The notes below the pieces were generated by a model. It did no database searches and was not told where the DNA came from. It was given only the letters and a program-made list of their open reading frames with translations. From NCBI GenBank assembly GCA_964406445.1, contig CAYORU010000025.1, forward strand, positions 1 to 47,006: DNA of 47,006 nucleotides, given 5' to 3'. The stretch comes from SG8-30 sp964406445. GTDB lineage: Bacteria; Pseudomonadota; Gammaproteobacteria; Steroidobacterales; Steroidobacteraceae. Below, one piece after another: positions 43,327 through 47,006 of the stretch. The stretch's first letter is position 1. Every line of letters begins with the position of its first letter. A program made the position numbers and the translations under genes.

Positions 43327-44272
43327 TCAGGAACGATCGAACGGGGAGCTTGCGGTGACCGCCACGCCTGGCAAGAGCGACGGGTTCTGCCCTCCGCCCG
43401 GCAATGTGCGGGTCACCGTTACTGGAATGGTCTGCTGGTAAGGTTGCCCGCCGAAGACGACCGGAAGCGAACCCGCCGGCAGCGTGAACGAGATCGTCCC
43501 GGTGCCGCCGGCCCCGGCGTCGTCCGGGTCGAAGTAGAAGTAGCCGCGGATGTTGTTCGCGCCGATCTGCGCCGCCGTGATGACGTTGCCTGGCTGCCCG
43601 GTGGCGGGATCGAAGCTGCGGTAGGTTCCGAGTGCCCCGGGATCGCTGAGCGGGAGGATGACGGAGTATCCGCCCCTGACGTTCTGTGCCGACAGCAGGT
43701 TGCCTGAGAGATCCGAACTCAAGGCGTGAGAGTCGAGGAACAGCAGCACCGGTTCGGACGTGGTCGTCGTCTCGATCGTGTAGCGGTCGCCTGCGAATGT
43801 ACAGTCCACCGACCCGCAATAGAACAGGAACCCGCTCGGGCGAAGATTGACCGTCGCCGGCGTTCCCGGCACGTAGCCCGGGTTGGGCGTGGTCAGCACC
43901 ACCACCGTCAGCGTCGCCGTCCCGGACGACTGCCCGACGTTCTGCACGTAAAGCAGGCCGCTGGCGCTGTTGGTTTCGGCGATGACGACCTCGAGCTGCT
44001 GGGTCCCCGCCGCGTCCGGATCCGCCGACACGAGCACGTTGGCGCTGCTCGAATCGACTCGAACCCTGAGCCCGCCCGCAGGCGCTGGGCCAGCCAGCAA
44101 CAGCTGCACCTGTGTCTGCAGGTCGCGGCCGATCGCGAGATCGGTCACGTTGAAGGTCACCGGCGTGAAGGTCACCGTCACCGGCACGGCCTGGTAGAAC
44201 GGCTGGCTGTTGGCCACCGCCGTCGCCGTCCCCGTCGGCGGCGTCACCGTGATCGTCCCGTTGCCGCCCGCC
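43327..44272 (-). CDS. Giant repeat surface protein, C-terminal part (after assembly gap)
   Basis: The last 315 residues of what is almost certainly the same protein as 44373-47006. It begins AGGNGTITVTPPTGTATAVA, the middle of a 253-residue repeat unit, and runs through LAIGRDLQTQVQLLLAGPAP and a more divergent copy (SGFLFYCGSVDCTFAGDRYT) to a stop at 43327-43329 after ASSPFDRS. There is no sorting signal, transmembrane segment or barrel at the C-terminus. The frame differs from that of the part across the gap only because the 100-N filler is not the true length. Confidence 0.75.
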
Positions 44273-44372
44273 NNNNNNNNNNNNNNNNNNNNNNNNNNNN
44301 NNNNNNNNNNNNNNNNNNNNNNNNNNNNNNNNNNNNNNNNNNNNNNNNNNNNNNNNNNNNNNNNNNNNNNNN
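44273..44372. other. Assembly gap (100 N)
   Basis: Exactly 100 N, a scaffold placeholder. It sits inside a near-identical tandem repeat. Alignment of its flanks to the neighbouring unit (44889/45132) predicts 242 missing bases, or 242 plus multiples of 759. Confidence 0.95.
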
Positions 44373-47006
44373 CGCCTGCGTCGACGTGTTGATCGTGGCA
44401 TTGGCCGGTCCGTTCTCGCAGTTCCCGCCACTGCACTGCAGCAGGAACCCGCTCGGGCGAAGATTGACCGTCGCCGGCGTTCCCGGCGCATAGCCCGGGT
44501 TGGGCGTGGTCAGCACCACGATCGACAGCGTCGCCGTCCCGGACGACTGCCCGACGTTCTGCACGTACAGCTGGCCGCTCGTGGTCGTCCCCTCGGCGAA
44601 CGCGACGACGAGCTGCTGGGTGCCCGCCACGGCCGGATCCGCCGACACGAGCACGTTGGCGCTGCTCGAGTCGACCCTGACCGTCAGCCCGCCCGCCGGC
44701 GCCGGCCCGGGCAACGTCAGGTTCACCGGCGTCTGAAGGTCACGGCCGATCGCGAGATCGGTCACGTTGAAGGCCACCGGCGTGGAGGTCACCGTCACCG
44801 GCACGGCCTGGTAGAACGGCTGGCTGTTAGCCAGCGCCGTCGCCGTCCCCGTCGGCGGCGTCACCGTGATCGTCCCGTTGCCGCCCGCCCCGGCGTCGTT
44901 CGGGTCGAAGAAGACGCCGCTGTTGAACTCCCCACCCGCGACCAGCACCTGGGTGATCACCGCGCCCGGCAGACCAGTCGTGGGGTCGAAGGCCCGGTAC
45001 ACGCCGAGATCGCCGAGGCTGCTCAGCCCGAACACGGCCGTGTAGCCGCCACGCACGGCCTGCTGCCCCAGGAGGTTGTTGGCCGGGTCCGTGGACAACG
45101 CCCAGGTCTGCAGAGTGAGCAGCGTGTTCACCGCCTGCGTCGACGTGTTGATCGTGGCATTGGCCGGTCCGTTCTCGCAGTTCCCGGCACCGCACTGCAG
45201 GAGGAACCCGCTCGGCTGGAGCAGCACGACCGCCGGCGCACCGTCCGCGAACGGCGGCGACGCGGCGGTGAGCACCTCGAGTTGCAGCTGCGCCGTTCCG
45301 GCCGACTGGCCGACGTTCTGTACGAAGATTTGCGGCGAGTTGGTCGAACCCTGCGGGATCAGCACCACCAGCGACTGCGTGCCGCCGGTCGTCGCGGAGG
45401 CGGACAGCAGCACGTTGGGCGAACTCGCGCTGACCCTCACCTGCAGTCCGCCCGCCGGGGCCGTCGACGCGCTCGTGACGCCGATCGCGGCCTGCAGGTC
45501 GCGGCCGATTCCGAGCGATCCAGTCGTGAAATTCACGAGGTTGGCGGTGGCGGTGACGACCGTCGAAGCCGCCTGGTACCCCGGCGAAGTCGCCGAAAGA
45601 GTGCTGCTGCCTGCCGCGACGCCCTGCATCGTGAAGTCGGCCTGGGTCTGCCCCGCTGCGAAATCGAGGGCTACCGGCGATGCGCTGGCGATGCCCGCCG
45701 GATCGAAGGCAAGCGTGACGGTGGCGCCGCCTTGCGGTGCCGGCGAGGTCAGGAGCACCCGTCCAGCCACCGAGCGACCGACGCCGACGACCGCGTTTTG
45801 CAGGGTGATGGACAGGGTCCGGGCGCTGACGTCGACCGTCGCCGTCGCGGGCGCGGCCCCTGCCACCGTGGCGGTGATGATCGCGTTGCCGACCGTCGTC
45901 GCCGTGGTGACGTCGAAGTTGGCGCTGGTCGCGCCGGCCGCGATGATCACGCTCGCCGGCACGGCGGCCACCGCGGGGGCCGAGCTCGACAGCGTTACCG
46001 TGCGGCCGCCCGCAGGCGCCGGCACGGTGAGCGTGACCGACATGTTGCGGATCTCGCGGGTCACCGCGTTCAACGGATTCGGAGCCAGCGATACGCCGAG
46101 CGGCACGTCGTCGTTGCGGATCGTGCCGCTGCCGCGGCCGGTGCCGATCGTGGCGCCCGCCGCGTTCGAAAGGTCGACGAAGAACGCTTCGTCCGGCTCG
46201 AAGTCCGTATCGCCGATCACCTGCACGCTGATGGTCTGCGGCCCGCTGCTGTTCGCCGGGAACGTCAGGGTGCCCGAGGTCGCGACGTAGTCCTGACCTG
46301 CCGTCGCGGTGCCGTCGGCGGTCGCAAAGTCGACCGTGACGACCTGGTTCACTGGCGCGGACAGGGTCACGCTGAACACCGCGTTGACCGTCCCTGCGTT
46401 GCCCTCGTCCACCGCGGCATTGCCGATCGCGAGGACCGGCAGCTGGTCGTTGTCGAGGATGTTCAGCTGCACGCTGGCCGGCGCGCCGACCACATAGGCC
46501 GCATTCGCGGCGAGCGTCACGACGACCGTTTCCGTGCCCTCGACGAGGGCGTCGTCCACCGGCACGATGCTGAAGGTGGCGTTCGCCTGACCCGCCGGGA
46601 TGGCGTAGAGGAACACGCCTCCACCCTGGGCAACACCGCCGGGCCGGCCGTAGTCCGTGTCCGTCGACGCGGTGCCGCCCAGCTGCACGAACACGTTGAG
46701 TTGCGCCGCGTCGGATCCGCCGCCCCCCGACCGCGTCAGCGTGAACGTCGCGGGGTCGCTGCCGGCTTCCGCACCGGTCGGATCGGCGGAACTCACCGCC
46801 ACCGTCGGCCGGAAGTCGTCGTCGACGACGACCAGGGTCACCGACGCGGGCGAACCGCGCGCGTATCCGGCATTGGCCTCGATCGTGACCGTGACGGTCT
46901 CGTCGCCCTCGACGAGCGCATCGTCGACCGGCGTGATCTGGAACGTCGCGCTCGCCTGCCCCGCCGGGATGGCGTAGAGGAACACGCCGCCGCCCTGGGC
47001 CACGCC
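44373..47006 (-). CDS. Giant Calx-beta/repeat surface protein, N-terminal part (5' end beyond window)
   Basis: At least 878 residues without a start in the window. From the N-terminal side: two near-identical Calx-beta-like units of 123 residues (GGGVFLYAIPAGQA, VDDALVEG), and a canonical Calx-beta domain (VTVDFATADGTATAGQDYVA then SGTLTFPANSSGPQTISVQV). Ig-like stretches follow (VTREIRNMSVTLTVPAPAGG), then the 253-residue units built around GIGRDLQAAIGV, NVGQSAGTAQLQLEV and SGFLLQCGAGNCENGPANAT. The NCENG segment with its cysteine pair recurs. Calx-beta domains usually bind calcium in extracellular adhesins. It reads to the gap at 44373. Confidence 0.8.
46460..47006 (-). repeat. Tandem 369-bp Calx-beta coding repeats
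   Basis: The near-identical string CCGCCGGGATGGCGTAGAGG recurs at a 369-bp spacing (46592 and 46961), giving 123-residue units that continue beyond the right edge. Confidence 0.7.

Larger units (their letters stand above)
43327..45535 (-). repeat. Tandem 759-bp coding repeats
   Basis: Three head-to-tail units of 253 codons, each containing an IGRDLQ motif, NVGQS, a cysteine pair and an RGGY segment. The period is 759 bp, measured between 44373 and 45132. The stretch 44144-44272 differs from 44761-44889 at only about four positions, while the first and last units are more diverged, indicating recent duplication or homogenisation of the middle. Confidence 0.8.

Noticed and set aside
43327..44373. 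Frameshift or pseudogene in the giant surface protein
   Set aside because: The frame change coincides with the 100-N filler, and a gap of 242 bases predicted from the neighbouring repeat restores one frame.

Overview
The window is GC-rich chromosomal DNA with gammaproteobacterial gene order. rpsB stands divergent from map-glnD-dapC-dapD, the same neighbourhood as E. coli dapD-glnD-map/rpsB, and yoaA lies beside tsaB. Together with a GTP-type PEP carboxykinase, SrkA and DusA this suggests a free-living gammaproteobacterium, perhaps near Xanthomonadales, Nevskiales or Ectothiorhodospiraceae. The exact lineage cannot be fixed by reading alone. The right end is incomplete: a 100-N scaffold gap (44273-44372) interrupts a giant repeat protein that also runs off the window.

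Layout. 1-6500: rpsB (minus, partial), then map-glnD-dapC-dapD (plus). 6508-20751: a phosphate-starvation island, almost all on the minus strand: phoB-phoR; a metallophosphoesterase-glycosyltransferase pair matching PlcP-Agt lipid remodelling; pstS and an outer-membrane porin; a second phoU with dsbB; and pstC-pstA-pstB-phoU. dapE (plus) sits inside it. Three promoters (pstC, pstS, phoB) share one architecture: two 7-bp Pho half-sites 4 bp apart, then exactly 10 bp to a -10 hexamer. A triple half-site precedes the PlcP gene. 20766-25351: tsaB, yoaA helicase and pckG. 25602-41107: a long minus-strand run of signalling genes (FHA-cyclase, PAS/GAF/GGDEF/EAL), dusA, typA, a vapBC module and several secreted or lipid-anchored proteins (beta-helix, Ig/FN3 lipoproteins, a zinc-protease-like lipoprotein). 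41168-47006: srkA, galE and the giant Calx-beta/repeat surface protein.

How the parts fit. Under low phosphate PhoR-PhoB would activate its own operon, the Pst importer and its porin, and the PlcP-Agt pair, which would recover phosphate from membrane phospholipid and replace it with glycolipid. PhoU proteins would signal Pst status back to PhoR. The diaminopimelate genes (dapC, dapD, dapE) supply lysine and peptidoglycan and flank the pst operon.

Two repeat families stand out. One is an intergenic palindromic element made of GTGAYCG heptamers (four copies), which has donated stop codons to neighbouring genes. The other is a 61-bp hairpin, with one copy lying in frame inside tsaB and the other nested in a heptamer element. 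No tRNA, rRNA, CRISPR array, complete insertion sequence or phage was seen.
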